This document shows positions 35,109 to 43,891 of a stretch of 64,000 bases of DNA, piece by piece. Every line of letters starts with the position of its first letter. Position 1 is the stretch's first letter. Both the position numbers and the translations under genes were made by a program. The stretch is from Streptococcus oralis (GTDB lineage: Bacteria > Bacillota > Bacilli > Lactobacillales > Streptococcaceae), in contig NZ_CP065707.1 of NCBI RefSeq assembly GCF_016028255.1, forward strand, positions 759,001 through 823,000. Direction: 5' to 3'. The notes beneath the pieces were generated by a model. That model ran no database searches and had not been told where the DNA came from. It saw nothing but the letters and a program-made list of their open reading frames with translations.

Positions 35109-36103
35109 AAAAGCAATCGTATCTGTTAATCGGTCTGACTTCTTTCCTCTTTATCCTCTTTTTGACTAATAGTTTACTTGATATTTTTGAACTGGATTGG
35201 TCCTATTTGCTACAAGATATCGAGAAAACAGAGAAACTCATCTTCTTGATCTTGGTCTTTAGCCTTTCCATGACCTTCTTTTTTGTCCTCTTTTGGCGCG
35301 TGATAGAAGAAGTCTCTCGCAGAAAAATGCAGATCAATCTCAAGCGACTGCTAGCAGGAAAAGAGGTGATTCCCTTTGCAGATCCAGATTTGGATGCCAG
35401 TTTTAAGTCCTTGTCTGGCAAGCTCAATCTCTTGACTGAGGCTGTTCAAAAGGCTGAAAATCAAGGCCTGGTCAAGGAAGAAGCAATCATCGAGAAAGAA
35501 CGGAAGCGGATTGCACGTGACTTACACGATACGGTTAGTCAGGAGTTGTTTGCGGCCCATATGATTTTATCAGGTGTCAGCCAGCAGGCTTTGAAGCTTG
35601 ATAGAGAAAAGATGCAGACCCAGTTGCAAAGTGTCGCAGCCATCCTAGAAACAGCCCAGAAAGATCTGCGGGTTTTGCTCTTGCATTTGCGACCAGTTGA
35701 GTTGGAAGAGAAGAGTTTGATTGAGGGGATTCAAATCCTCTTAAAAGAGCTTGAGGACAAGAGCGATCTCAAGGTTAGTCTCAAGCAAAACGTGTCTAAA
35801 TTGCCTAAGAAGATTGAAGAACATATCTTCCGTATTTTGCAGGAGTTGATCAGCAATACCCTACGCCATGCCCAGGCATCTTGCCTAGATGTCTACCTCT
35901 ATCAGACAGATGTTGAATTGCAGCTGAAGGTGGTGGACAACGGGATTGGTTTCCAGTTAGGGAGTTTAGACGACTTGAGTTATGGACTTCGAAATATCAA
36001 GGAGCGGGTTGAAGATATGGCAGGAACGATTCAACTCTTGACAGCTCCCAAACAAGGACTGGCGGTTGATATCCGTATTCCCCTGCTAGACAAGGAATCA
36101 TAA
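35105..36103 (+). CDS. liaS: Sensor histidine kinase LiaS
   Basis: A 332-residue NarL-type (HisKA_3) kinase with two membrane helices and almost no extracellular loop, typical of intramembrane-sensing kinases. The phospho-accepting histidine is H141 in ARDLHDTVSQELFA. The ATP domain has LISNTLRHAQA and VDNGIGF plus YGLRNIKERV. It works with LiaF and LiaR in the response to bacitracin, vancomycin and similar lipid II damage. liaR begins 10 bases downstream. Confidence 0.95.
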   Translation: MKKQSYLLIGLTSFLFILFLTNSLLDIFELDWSYLLQDIEKTEKLIFLILVFSLSMTFFFVLFWRVIEEVSRRKMQINLKRLLAGKEVIPFADPDLDASFKSLSGKLNLLTEAVQKAENQGLVKEEAIIEKERKRIARDLHDTVSQELFAAHMILSGVSQQALKLDREKMQTQLQSVAAILETAQKDLRVLLLHLRPVELEEKSLIEGIQILLKELEDKSDLKVSLKQNVSKLPKKIEEHIFRILQELISNTLRHAQASCLDVYLYQTDVELQLKVVDNGIGFQLGSLDDLSYGLRNIKERVEDMAGTIQLLTAPKQGLAVDIRIPLLDKES

Positions 36104-36113
36104 AGGAGTAGAG

Positions 36114-36746
36114 ATGAAAATTTTACTGGTAGATGACCATGAAATGGTCCGATTGGGCTTGAAAAGCTATTTTGACCTCCAAGACGATGTAGAAGTTGTG
36201 GGCGAGGCGGCAAACGGGTCTCAAGGCATTGATTTGGCTTTGAAATTGCGCCCAGATGTCATTGTCATGGATATTGTCATGCCTGAGATGAATGGGATTG
36301 ATGCAACCTTGGCCATCCTCAAAGAATGGCCTGAAGCCAAGATTTTGATTGTGACCTCTTACTTGGACAATGAAAAAATCATGCCAGTCTTGAATGCTGG
36401 TGCCAAAGGCTATATGCTCAAGACTTCTAGTGCAGACGAATTGCTCCATGCTGTCCGTAAGGTGGCTGCTGGAGAGCTGGCTATTGAACAAGAGGTCAGC
36501 AAGAAGGTCGAATACCACCGCAATCATATCGAGCTTCATGAGGATTTAACTGCGCGTGAGCGAGACGTGCTCCAACTCATTGCCAAGGGATACGAAAATC
36601 AGAGGATCGCAGATGAACTCTTTATCTCTCTCAAGACGGTCAAGACCCATGTGTCTAATATCTTAGCCAAACTTGAGGTCAGTGATCGCACCCAAGCTGC
36701 AGTCTATGCCTTTCAGCACCACTTGGTCGGGCAGGAGGACTTTTAG
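36114..36746 (+). CDS. liaR: Response regulator LiaR
   Basis: A 210-residue NarL/LuxR-type regulator. The receiver has the acidic pair D7-D8 and the phospho-acceptor D53 (VIVMDIVMPEMNG). The C-terminal helix-turn-helix reads ENQRIADELFISLKTVKTHV. It activates envelope protection genes when phosphorylated by LiaS. The next gene starts on the base after its TAG. Confidence 0.96.
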   Translation: MKILLVDDHEMVRLGLKSYFDLQDDVEVVGEAANGSQGIDLALKLRPDVIVMDIVMPEMNGIDATLAILKEWPEAKILIVTSYLDNEKIMPVLNAGAKGYMLKTSSADELLHAVRKVAAGELAIEQEVSKKVEYHRNHIELHEDLTARERDVLQLIAKGYENQRIADELFISLKTVKTHVSNILAKLEVSDRTQAAVYAFQHHLVGQEDF

Positions 36747-37403
36747 ATGAGTCTTGCAGATTTACTTGGGGAGTTAGAGGCGGCAAAAGACCCTGAGAAA
36801 GCAGGCCCAATGGAAGCCTATATGCGCCATCAATTTCCCTTTTTAGGGATTGCAGGTCCTGAAAGAAATGCGCTCTATAGAAAATACTTTCCAAGCGCGA
36901 AAAAAACAAGAATTATCGATTGGGATTTTGTAGACACTTGCTGGGAAAAGGAGCCAAGAGAATACCAGTATGTGGCTGCCAACTATTTGAAAACCATGCA
37001 GTCTTATCTAACGAAGGACGATTTGCCTAAGCTTGAGCGTCTGGCAGTGACCAAGTCTTGGTGGGACACAGTAGATATCCTAGATCGAGTAGTAGGAAGT
37101 TTGGTAGCCGACCATCCGGAACTTGAAGAAGTGATTTTAAAATGGAGCTTATCTGACAATATCTGGCTGAGACGAGTTGCCATTGACCACCAGTTGTTAA
37201 GAAAAGAGAAAACAAATGTCCAACTGATGGAAAAGATCCTGCTCAACAATCTGGACCAGACAGAATTTTTTATCAACAAAGCCATTGGCTGGGCTCTAAG
37301 AGACTACTCTAAAACCAATCCCGAATGGGTAGCACGTTTTATTGAAAAAAATAGGAAAAGAATGGCTGAACTTAGTATCAAGGAAGCCAGCAAGTACCTT
37401 TAG
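36747..37403 (+). CDS. DNA alkylation repair enzyme (AlkD-like, HEAT repeats)
   Basis: A 218-residue helical protein of the AlkD family, which removes bulky or cationic alkyl-purines without base flipping. Typical features are the N-terminal YMRHQFPFLGIAGPERNALYRKYF, repeated helix pairs, SWWDTVDILDRVVG and the C-terminal FINKAIGWALRDYSKTNPEWV. Its ATG follows the liaR stop directly (TAGATG), so it is probably translated by ribosome restart as a fourth member of the lia operon. The same neighbour is found in pneumococcus (from memory). Confidence 0.9.
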   Translation: MSLADLLGELEAAKDPEKAGPMEAYMRHQFPFLGIAGPERNALYRKYFPSAKKTRIIDWDFVDTCWEKEPREYQYVAANYLKTMQSYLTKDDLPKLERLAVTKSWWDTVDILDRVVGSLVADHPELEEVILKWSLSDNIWLRRVAIDHQLLRKEKTNVQLMEKILLNNLDQTEFFINKAIGWALRDYSKTNPEWVARFIEKNRKRMAELSIKEASKYL

Positions 37404-37429
37404 CATCGTTGAAAAGCGCATTCATTACT

Positions 37430-37459
37430 TGAAAAAAGTCGCCCGTTTATGTTATAATA
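37430..37459 (+). promoter_or_regulatory. Promoter of tig
   Basis: TTGAAA (37430-37435), 18-bp spacer, TATAAT (37454-37459); AAGGAG lies before the tig start. Confidence 0.8.
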
Positions 37460-37495
37460 GACTGTATTTAAAAAATTTTAAGGAGAAATGACAGA

Positions 37496-38779
37496 ATGTC
37501 TGTATCATTTGAAAACAAAGAAACAAACCGTGGTGTCTTGACTTTCACAATCTCTCAAGGCCAGATCAAACCAGAAGTGGATCGTGTCTTCAACTCAGTA
37601 AAGAAAACTCTTAACGTTCCAGGTTTCCGTAAAGGTCATCTTCCACGTCCTATCTTCGATAAAAAATTTGGTGAAGAAACACTTTACCAAGATGTGTTGA
37701 ACGCTCTTTTGCCAAACGCTTATGAAGCAGCTGTAAAAGAAGCTGGTCTTGAAGTGGTTGCGCAACCAAAAATTGACGTAACTTCAATGGAAAAAGGTCA
37801 AGACTGGGTTATCATAGCTGAAGTCGTGACAAAACCTGAAGTAAAATTGGGTGACTACAAAAACCTTGAAGTATCAGTAGATGTAGAAAAAGAAGTGACA
37901 GACGCTGACGTTGAAGAGCGTATCGAACGCGAACGCAACAACTTGGCTGAATTGGTTATCAAAGAAGGTACTGCTGAAAATGGCGATACTGTTGTTATCG
38001 ACTTCGTTGGTTCTATCGACGGTGTTGAATTTGACGGTGGAAAAGGTGAAAACTTCTCACTTGGACTTGGATCAGGACAATTCATCCCTGGTTTTGAAGA
38101 CCAATTGGTAGGTCACTCAGCTGGCGAAACTGTTGATGTTGTCGTAACATTCCCAGAAGACTACCAAGCAGAAGATCTTGCAGGTAAAGAAGCTAAATTC
38201 GTGACAACTATTCACGAAGTAAAAGCAAAAGAAGTTCCAGCTCTTGACGATGAACTTGCAAAAGACATCGACGAAGAAGTTGAAACACTTGCTGAATTGA
38301 AAGAAAAATACCGCAAAGAATTGACTGCTGCTAAAGAAGAAGCATACAAAGATGCCCTTGAAGGTGCAGCAATCGATAAAGCTGTAGAAAACGCTGAAAT
38401 CGTAGAACTTCCAGAAGAAATGATCCACGAAGAAGTTCATCGTTCAGTAAATGAATTCCTTGGAAACTTGCAACGTCAAGGTATCAATCCTGACATGTAC
38501 TTCCAAATCACAGGAACTACTCAAGAAGACCTTCACAAACAATACGAAGCAGAAGCTGAGTCGCGTACTAAGACTAACCTTGTTATCGAAGCAGTTGCGA
38601 AGGCTGAAGGATTTGACGCTACTGAAGAAGAAATCCAAAAAGAAATCGAACAATTGGCTACAACTTACAACATGGAAGTGGCACAAGTACAAAACTTGCT
38701 TTCAGCTGATATGTTGAAACACGATATCGCAATCAAAAAAGCTGTTGAATTGATCACAAGTACAGCAACAGTAAAATAA
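37496..38779 (+). CDS. tig: Trigger factor, ribosome-bound chaperone and peptidyl-prolyl isomerase
   Basis: A 427-residue protein in three parts: N-terminal ribosome-binding domain with the signature [14 protein letters not shown], a central FKBP-type isomerase domain ([21 protein letters not shown]), and a helical C-terminal chaperone domain. It shields nascent chains at the ribosome exit. Codon use is strongly biased (AAA, GAA, GAC, CTT), as in highly expressed genes. In TIGR4 I recall choline-binding and mannitol-transport genes between the AlkD gene and tig; here only 92 bases separate them. Confidence 0.98.
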   Translation: MSVSFENKETNRGVLTFTISQGQIKPEVDRVFNSVKKTLNVPGFRKGHLPRPIFDKKFGEETLYQDVLNALLPNAYEAAVKEAGLEVVAQPKIDVTSMEKGQDWVIIAEVVTKPEVKLGDYKNLEVSVDVEKEVTDADVEERIERERNNLAELVIKEGTAENGDTVVIDFVGSIDGVEFDGGKGENFSLGLGSGQFIPGFEDQLVGHSAGETVDVVVTFPEDYQAEDLAGKEAKFVTTIHEVKAKEVPALDDELAKDIDEEVETLAELKEKYRKELTAAKEEAYKDALEGAAIDKAVENAEIVELPEEMIHEEVHRSVNEFLGNLQRQGINPDMYFQITGTTQEDLHKQYEAEAESRTKTNLVIEAVAKAEGFDATEEEIQKEIEQLATTYNMEVAQVQNLLSADMLKHDIAIKKAVELITSTATVK

Positions 38780-38793
38780 TCTTAAAAGAGAAA

Positions 38794-38820
38794 AAGCCCA
38801 CCTAACTAGGTGGGTTTTCT
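38794..38820. terminator. Bidirectional terminator between tig and recD2
   Basis: CCCACCTA (38797-38804) pairs with TAGGTGGG (38807-38814), with A residues on the left and T residues on the right, so it can serve both convergent genes. Confidence 0.88.
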
Positions 38821-38826
38821 GATGCA

Positions 38827-41196
38827 CTATTTTCCAAAAATCTCTTTGAGGTCTGCATCTGTAATCCCGATCATTGCTGGGATGCTAGACCAGTTTTCCT
38901 CAGTGAGGATGTAGGATTGTTCAGAGTCACTTGATGTGGCAGTTTCAGAGAAGGCTTGTTTACTTTCTTCAATATTATTTTCAATTAAATCACTGAAGCG
39001 CTCAATCAGATAGGTCTTACGGGCAGTTCCGATATGTCTGACTGCATAGTCAAAGGCCTGTAGTTCGCCAAGAAGGATGAGCTTGCTCTTGGCCCGTGTA
39101 ATGGCTGTATAGATGAGATTTCGCTCCAGCATGCGCTTGCTAGCACTGGTGATGGGCAGGATGACAACGGGAAACTCACTTCCCTGAGACTTATGGATAC
39201 TCATAGCGTAAGCCAGGCGAATCTTGTACCATTCATTTCGAGGGTAGACAACCTCATTGCCATCAAAATCAATGACAATCTCGTCTTGTTTGGACTCGGT
39301 GTATTTACCAGGAATCAGGTCTGTGATGTAGCCTAGGTCTCCATTAAAGACATTGACTTCAGCGTCGTTGACTAGGTGAATGACCTTGTCCCCTGTTCGA
39401 TAGTGGCATTGGGGGGCTTCAAAACTGAGTTGGTCTTTTTGTGGTGGATTAAGGAGGTCTTGCATGAGCTGGTTGATGGCATCAATACCAGCAGTTCCTC
39501 GATACATAGGCGCTAGCACCTGAATATCTCGAGCCGGAATGCCACTTCTGAGGGCAGCGCCAAGAATTTTCTCAATCGTAGCTGGGATATGGCTACTCAT
39601 GATTTCAAAGTAGGAGCGATCAGCTTTTTTCTGGGTAAAATCTGCTGGCAAGATTCCCTGTCGAATTTGACTAGCCAAGGTGACGATAGTTGATTCTTCA
39701 CTCTGACGGTAAATCCGTTCCAAGCGAGTCTGCGGAATCAGAGGTATCTGGAGCAGGTCAGCCAGGACTTGTCCAGGACTGACCGAAGGCAACTGGTCAC
39801 TGTCTCCCACAATGAGAATTTTACTATTAGAGGAGATGTTGGAGAAGAGTTGGTTGGCTAGCCAAGTATCCACCATGGAAAATTCATCCACGATGATAAA
39901 GTCGGCATCCAGATAATCTTCCAGATGGCTAGTATCATCGTCCCCCGTCATCCCCAAATGACGGTGTATGGTCGCACTAGGCAAACCTGTTAATTCATTC
40001 ATGCGTCGAGCCGCTCGACCAGTTGGAGCAGCAAGAAGGATAGGTAGGTTGCTTTTTTTTCTGAGGTCAAGTCCTTCTAAAAGGGCATAGACAGCGATAA
40101 TCCCATTGATAACGGTCGTCTTACCTGTACCAGGCCCACCTGTTAGGATAAAGACCTTGTTTTGAATGGCATCGCAGATAGCCTGTTTTTGGATGCTATC
40201 GTATTGGATACCTAATTCTTCCTCGACACTAGCAATATGCTTTTGAATGGTTTCTAAATCCTGATTTTTCTGTTTTCCTTTTTCAAGGATACGAACCAAG
40301 TGACTGCGAATGCCTTCCTCAGCGAAAAAGAGGCTGTTATCAAAGATTTTGGTATCAATCTGCTGAACCTTGTCTTCTTCGATGAGGTAGGAGAGTTCTT
40401 GGGCAACTTGGCTGGGGTCCAATTCCACGGGTCGGGAAGACTCGAGGAGAGTCAGGGTCTGTTCCAGCAAATCGCGGGCTTCCATGTAGGTATCGCCCGT
40501 ATCCATACAGCCTTGAAAGAGACTATGGACAAGGCCAGCACGAAAGCGCTCGGGAGCCTGACTTTCGATGCCTAGTTCCTCCGCTAGTTGGTCAGCAATG
40601 GTAAAACCCAAACCCTTGATATCCTCGACCAGCTGGTAGGGATAATTTTCGACAATATCGAGAGTTTCTTCCTTGTAAAAGTCTTGAATCTGAAAGGCTA
40701 GTTTATTGGGAATGCCGTAGTTGGCAAGTTTTGCCAAGACCATCTCTGTCCCATAGTTGAGGCGGAGGGTGGAGACGAAAGCCTCACGGTTTTTGGCAGA
40801 GAGTCCAGCAATGCTTTCCAGCTTTTCAGGATGCTCCAGAATTTCGTCAATGGTATTTTCACCATACGTATCCACGATTTTCTGAGCTGTTTTGAGTCCA
40901 ATTCCCTTAAAATGACTGCTGGAGAAATACTTGACCAAGCCCTTGCTAGTGGGTTTTGCTCGCTCGTAACGACTGATCTGTAGCTGTTCACCATACTTGG
41001 AGTGCTGTACGATTTGCCCCCAAAAAGTGTAGTCTTCACCCTCTATTACATCAGCCATGGTTCCGGTAACGATGATTTCAAAATCGTCAAAGTCCTCCGC
41101 ATTGGTATCTTGGATATCTAGGAGGAGGATGCGATAAAAATTACTGACATTTTCAAAAATAATGCGTTCAATGGTGCCTGAAAAATAAACTTCCAT
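38827..41196 (-). CDS. recD2: ATP-dependent helicase RecD2
   Basis: A 789-residue superfamily 1B helicase of the RecD2 type, longer at the N-terminus than RecD of RecBCD. It has helix-hairpin-helix-type segments (HFKGIGLKTAQKIVDTYG, IKGLGFTIADQLAEELG), Walker A LTGGPGTGKTTVI, Walker B FIIVDEFSMVDT, and the C-terminal UvrD-like motif AYAMSIHKSQGSEFPVVILP. It acts in DNA repair and replication-fork maintenance. AAAGGAA precedes the start. An intrinsic terminator ends only 14 bases before the ATG, which raises the question of how the gene is transcribed. Confidence 0.95.
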   Translation of the reverse strand: MEVYFSGTIERIIFENVSNFYRILLLDIQDTNAEDFDDFEIIVTGTMADVIEGEDYTFWGQIVQHSKYGEQLQISRYERAKPTSKGLVKYFSSSHFKGIGLKTAQKIVDTYGENTIDEILEHPEKLESIAGLSAKNREAFVSTLRLNYGTEMVLAKLANYGIPNKLAFQIQDFYKEETLDIVENYPYQLVEDIKGLGFTIADQLAEELGIESQAPERFRAGLVHSLFQGCMDTGDTYMEARDLLEQTLTLLESSRPVELDPSQVAQELSYLIEEDKVQQIDTKIFDNSLFFAEEGIRSHLVRILEKGKQKNQDLETIQKHIASVEEELGIQYDSIQKQAICDAIQNKVFILTGGPGTGKTTVINGIIAVYALLEGLDLRKKSNLPILLAAPTGRAARRMNELTGLPSATIHRHLGMTGDDDTSHLEDYLDADFIIVDEFSMVDTWLANQLFSNISSNSKILIVGDSDQLPSVSPGQVLADLLQIPLIPQTRLERIYRQSEESTIVTLASQIRQGILPADFTQKKADRSYFEIMSSHIPATIEKILGAALRSGIPARDIQVLAPMYRGTAGIDAINQLMQDLLNPPQKDQLSFEAPQCHYRTGDKVIHLVNDAEVNVFNGDLGYITDLIPGKYTESKQDEIVIDFDGNEVVYPRNEWYKIRLAYAMSIHKSQGSEFPVVILPITSASKRMLERNLIYTAITRAKSKLILLGELQAFDYAVRHIGTARKTYLIERFSDLIENNIEESKQAFSETATSSDSEQSYILTEENWSSIPAMIGITDADLKEIFGK

Positions 41197-41210
41197 AGGT
41201 TTCCTTTTTG

Positions 41211-41237
41211 ATAGAAAAAGAGCTGGGATAGAGCTCT
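41211..41237 (-). terminator. Intrinsic terminator just upstream of recD2
   Basis: On the minus strand AGAGCT, a 7-nt loop and AGCTCT are followed by TTTTT. It lies between lepB and recD2 and ends 14 bases before the recD2 start. It can be the end of the rnhC-lepB transcript or an attenuator for recD2. Confidence 0.75.
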
Positions 41238-41238
41238 C

Positions 41239-41312
41239 AGTTAGGCTTTTCTTGGATTTGGGGCTTGGTACAAGATATCACCAAGTTGCAATCTAATCCT
41301 AAAAGGCTAACT
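41239..41312 (-). other. 74-nt nested hairpin between lepB and recD2
   Basis: Three nested stems: 41239-41250 with 41301-41312 (AGTTAGGCTTTT against AAAAGGCTAACT, 11 of 12 pairs), 41252-41258 with 41290-41296 (7 pairs), and CTTGGT 41264-41269 with ACCAAG 41280-41285, closing a 10-nt loop. It lies entirely between the genes and directly precedes the terminator on the minus strand. It may be a leader RNA structure or a small inverted-repeat element. I cannot match it to a named family. Confidence 0.6.
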
Positions 41313-41345
41313 CAAAAAGACTATCACAGCATCTGGTTGCTGGCT

Positions 41346-41960
41346 TTAAAAGATTCCGATACGGTTGAGTGGCCAGAAACGGAATTTGGCTTCCCCTTTG
41401 ATTTGACTGGCCTTAAAGGTTCCAACATGGCGACTGTCACTAGAAACCAAGCGATCATCTCCAAGGAGAAGGTATTCGCCTTCAGGAACTGTAAAGCTGA
41501 AGCTGGTGTTGAAATTCACATCGACAGTGAAGGCCTGAGCCTTCTGAGCTAGACTTCTAAAATAGACCCCCTTATCCCCTTCAAAGCCTTTCCCTGAATA
41601 AGTGCTCTGAAGTTTGTCGTTTTTAAACTGTTGGAGGTAGTCTGCTAGGTAAGGTTCGTCCGTTTCTTTATCGTTGATATAAAGTTTATCGTTTTCGTAG
41701 CGGATGGTATCTCCAGGCATACCGATGACCCTTTTGACAATGTCTTTATTTCCATCCTCTTCATGGGCAACAACGATGTCGAAGCGGTCAATTGGGAGGT
41801 GTTTAACAACGAAGAGAACTTCTCCGTCAGCTAGGGTAGGGTCCATAGAGTGTCCTTCCACACGGACATTGGTCCAGAGAAAGAGGCGACTGAGCCCCAC
41901 TACTATAATGATGAGGAACGTAAGTCCCCACTCTTTTAGAAATGTTTTAAAATAATTCAT
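41346..41960 (-). CDS. lepB: Signal peptidase I
   Basis: A 204-residue membrane protease that removes signal peptides from secreted proteins. One N-terminal membrane helix (about 11-29) precedes the catalytic serine S38 in RVEGHSMDPTL; the general base lysine is K76 in DIVKRVIGMPGD. The C-terminal motif LLGDDRLVSSDSRHVG is intact. The start follows AAAGG on the minus strand, three bases after the rnhC stop, so the two are one operon. It would process the large secreted proteins encoded here. Confidence 0.96.
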   Translation of the reverse strand: MNYFKTFLKEWGLTFLIIIVVGLSRLFLWTNVRVEGHSMDPTLADGEVLFVVKHLPIDRFDIVVAHEEDGNKDIVKRVIGMPGDTIRYENDKLYINDKETDEPYLADYLQQFKNDKLQSTYSGKGFEGDKGVYFRSLAQKAQAFTVDVNFNTSFSFTVPEGEYLLLGDDRLVSSDSRHVGTFKASQIKGEAKFRFWPLNRIGIF

Positions 41961-41963
41961 AAC

Positions 41964-42845
41964 TTACCTTTCTAGCAGTGCTTTGGCTTTTTCAGTGTTT
42001 TTAAAATGCAGTTTGGCACAGAAGTTGAGCCCTTTCATACCATAGGCTTGAAGGATTTTGCTAGCAACCTTATCAGAAGCGGTTCCTGCACCACTGGGCA
42101 GTTGGTAGCCTAGTTCTCGTCCAAGATTTTCCAAGTTTTCCAAGAAGAGATCACGCGCGATGATGGAGCTAACCGCAACAGCCATATATTTTCCTTCGGC
42201 TTTTTCTTCCAAACTAACCTTGTTTGGGAAATGATTGGCTTCTTGCGCCAAGTACTTGTCATAGTTTTTAGGGCTTGTAAAAGCATCGATCACGATTTTC
42301 TCTGGCTGGACTCCTTTTTGGAGAAGGAGAAAGATAGCCTGGTTATGAAGGGCAACCTTTACAGAAACAGCATTGTAACGCTCTCCGATAACTTCATTAT
42401 ACTTGTTCGGTGAAAGAAGCAGCGCTTGATGCTGGATCCTTTCCTTGAGGATAGGGGCGATCTGACGAATCTTTTGGTCTGTCAGAGTTTTGGAATCCCC
42501 CACTCCGAGTTTTCTCAAGAAGTCATGCTGGTCTGGTGTCACAAAGGAAGCCACGACAGCTAGCCCACCAAAGTAGGAACCATTTCCCACCTCATCAGTT
42601 CCAATCATAGGAAAGTCTTGTCCGCTCTTTTCTTGTCGGACTTGATAGCCAAAGAAACTGGCGTATTGCTCAGCAGCTTCTCCCTGCAGGAGGACTTTTC
42701 CAGAAGTATAGATGGAAACCGTTGCCTGAGGCAGGCGCAAAAAGTAGCGGATATAAGGATTTTTACTAGGACTGAGAGCTTTCCGATACTGACTTAAAAA
42801 GTTCTGAATTTCCTGTTCGCTAGGTGTGAGTGTGATACTTGCCAT
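41964..42845 (-). CDS. rnhC: Ribonuclease HIII
   Basis: A 293-residue enzyme that cuts the RNA strand of RNA-DNA hybrids. The N-terminal TBP-like substrate-binding domain ([17 protein letters not shown] to YASFFGYQ) precedes the RNase H domain with the acidic motif [14 protein letters not shown] and VIDAFTS. The C-terminal [13 protein letters not shown] is typical. No Shine-Dalgarno is visible: a TGG-TACAAT extended -10 ends seven bases before the ATG on the minus strand, which suggests a leaderless mRNA. It is divergent from zapA. Confidence 0.96.
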   Translation of the reverse strand: MASITLTPSEQEIQNFLSQYRKALSPSKNPYIRYFLRLPQATVSIYTSGKVLLQGEAAEQYASFFGYQVRQEKSGQDFPMIGTDEVGNGSYFGGLAVVASFVTPDQHDFLRKLGVGDSKTLTDQKIRQIAPILKERIQHQALLLSPNKYNEVIGERYNAVSVKVALHNQAIFLLLQKGVQPEKIVIDAFTSPKNYDKYLAQEANHFPNKVSLEEKAEGKYMAVAVSSIIARDLFLENLENLGRELGYQLPSGAGTASDKVASKILQAYGMKGLNFCAKLHFKNTEKAKALLER

Positions 42846-42885
42846 AGTTTCTATTGTACCACAAAAGCAGGAGAATTGGTAAAAA

Positions 42886-42914
42886 CTGACAAAATTAGCG
42901 AAATTTGGTATAAT
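42886..42914 (+). promoter_or_regulatory. Promoter of zapA-cvpA
   Basis: CTGACA (42886-42891), 17-bp spacer, TATAAT (42909-42914), then GAGGTGA before the zapA start. Confidence 0.8.
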
Positions 42915-42931
42915 ATCGTGAGGTGAATTTT

Positions 42932-43234
42932 ATGGCAAATCTAAATCGATATAAGTTTACATTCGGGAAAAAGACATTAACCTTGACAACCGAGCATGAC
43001 AACCTCTTTATGGAGGAAATAGCCAAGGTTGCGACTGAAAAATACCAAGCAATTAAAGAACAAATGCCTGGGGCAGATGATGAAACGATTGCCCTCCTTT
43101 TAGCGATTAACAGCCTATCGACGCAGCTTAGTCGTGAGATTGAGTTTGATGATAAGGAGCAGGAGCTTAAAGACCTTCGAAATAAGCTAGTGGCTGTTAA
43201 GCAAGAACAGAGCAAGATTGAGGATTCCCTATGA
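42932..43234 (+). CDS. zapA: Cell division protein ZapA
   Basis: A 100-residue FtsZ-ring stabiliser. The N-terminal globular part (RYKFTFGKKTLTLTTEHDNLFMEEIAK) is followed by a coiled coil (LSREIEFDDKEQELKDLRNKLVAVKQEQ) for dimerisation. The ATG at 42932 has GAGGTGA at a good distance; an in-frame ATG three codons upstream overlaps that spacing. It overlaps cvpA by four bases. Confidence 0.9.
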   Translation: MANLNRYKFTFGKKTLTLTTEHDNLFMEEIAKVATEKYQAIKEQMPGADDETIALLLAINSLSTQLSREIEFDDKEQELKDLRNKLVAVKQEQSKIEDSL

Positions 43235-43779
43235 TTTCGATCCTTCTCTTATTGGTTCTTGCTTGGGGCTTTTATATCGGCTACCGTAGGGATTTGGTGC
43301 TGCAAGTTTATTATTTCCTCGTGGCAGTGATTTCAGCCTTTGTTGCTGGACAGTTTTATAAATCGCTGGGAGATCACTTCCACTTGCTCATCCCTTATGC
43401 CAATCCTCAGGAAGGGCAGGGTACCTTTTTCTTCCCTTCAGACCAGCTTTTTCAGCTAGACAAGGTCTTTTATGCGGGTCTGGCCTACCTTTTAGTTTTT
43501 GGGATTTGTTACAGTATCGGACGTTTTATTGGTTTGTTCCTACACTTGATTCCGATTAAAAAGCTCGATGTCAAATGGTTTCGTATCGGAGCAGGTGCTT
43601 TGTCTCTATTGGTAACCTTATTTGTCTTGCAAATGGCTCTAACCATTCTTGCAACGGTACCTATGGCAACTGTGCAAAATCCCCTTGAAAAGAGCGTGGT
43701 AGCCAAGCATATCATCCAGAGTGTCCCTTTAACGACAAACTTTATCAAACAACTCTGGGTGACAAATTTAATCGGATAA
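43231..43779 (+). CDS. CvpA family membrane protein
   Basis: A 182-residue protein with about four membrane segments, starting ISILLLLVLAWGFYIGYRRDLVLQVYY, which is the conserved CvpA signature (colicin V production in E. coli). Its function in streptococci is not settled; a link to envelope integrity is likely. It is translationally coupled to zapA and precedes mutS2. Confidence 0.85.
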   Translation: MISILLLLVLAWGFYIGYRRDLVLQVYYFLVAVISAFVAGQFYKSLGDHFHLLIPYANPQEGQGTFFFPSDQLFQLDKVFYAGLAYLLVFGICYSIGRFIGLFLHLIPIKKLDVKWFRIGAGALSLLVTLFVLQMALTILATVPMATVQNPLEKSVVAKHIIQSVPLTTNFIKQLWVTNLIG

Positions 43780-43811
43780 AAAGGGCGGGAGTTTTCCTAG
43801 CCCTTTGTTTA
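43780..43811 (+). terminator. Probable terminator after cvpA
   Basis: AAAGGGC (43780-43786) pairs with GCCCTTT (43800-43806), with inner GG/CC pairs; only GTTT follows, so it may be leaky. Its right arm shares three bases with the inverted repeat starting at 43804. Confidence 0.65.
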
Positions 43812-43875
43812 CAGATTGGACGACTAAGGCGAGGCAAAGTCAAAAACCTCTAATTGCTACAATCTTGTAAACAAA
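43804..43875. repeat. 72-bp element bounded by a long inverted repeat before mutS2
   Basis: TTTGTTTACA (43804-43813) and TGTAAACAAA (43866-43875) are perfect inverted copies, extended inward by ATTG (43815-43818) and CAAT (43860-43863). GAGG/CCTC (43831-43834, 43847-43850) can pair inside. An extended -10 (TGCTACAAT, 43855-43863) lies within it, so it carries the probable mutS2 promoter. It could be an operator or an inserted hairpin element. Confidence 0.6.
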
Positions 43876-43891
43876 CACACAAGGAAAGAAT

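Noticed and set aside
41265..41552. Plus-strand 95-codon frame over the lepB 3' end and the gap after it
   Set aside because: Most of it is antisense to lepB and its first part runs through the nested hairpin; no ribosome site.
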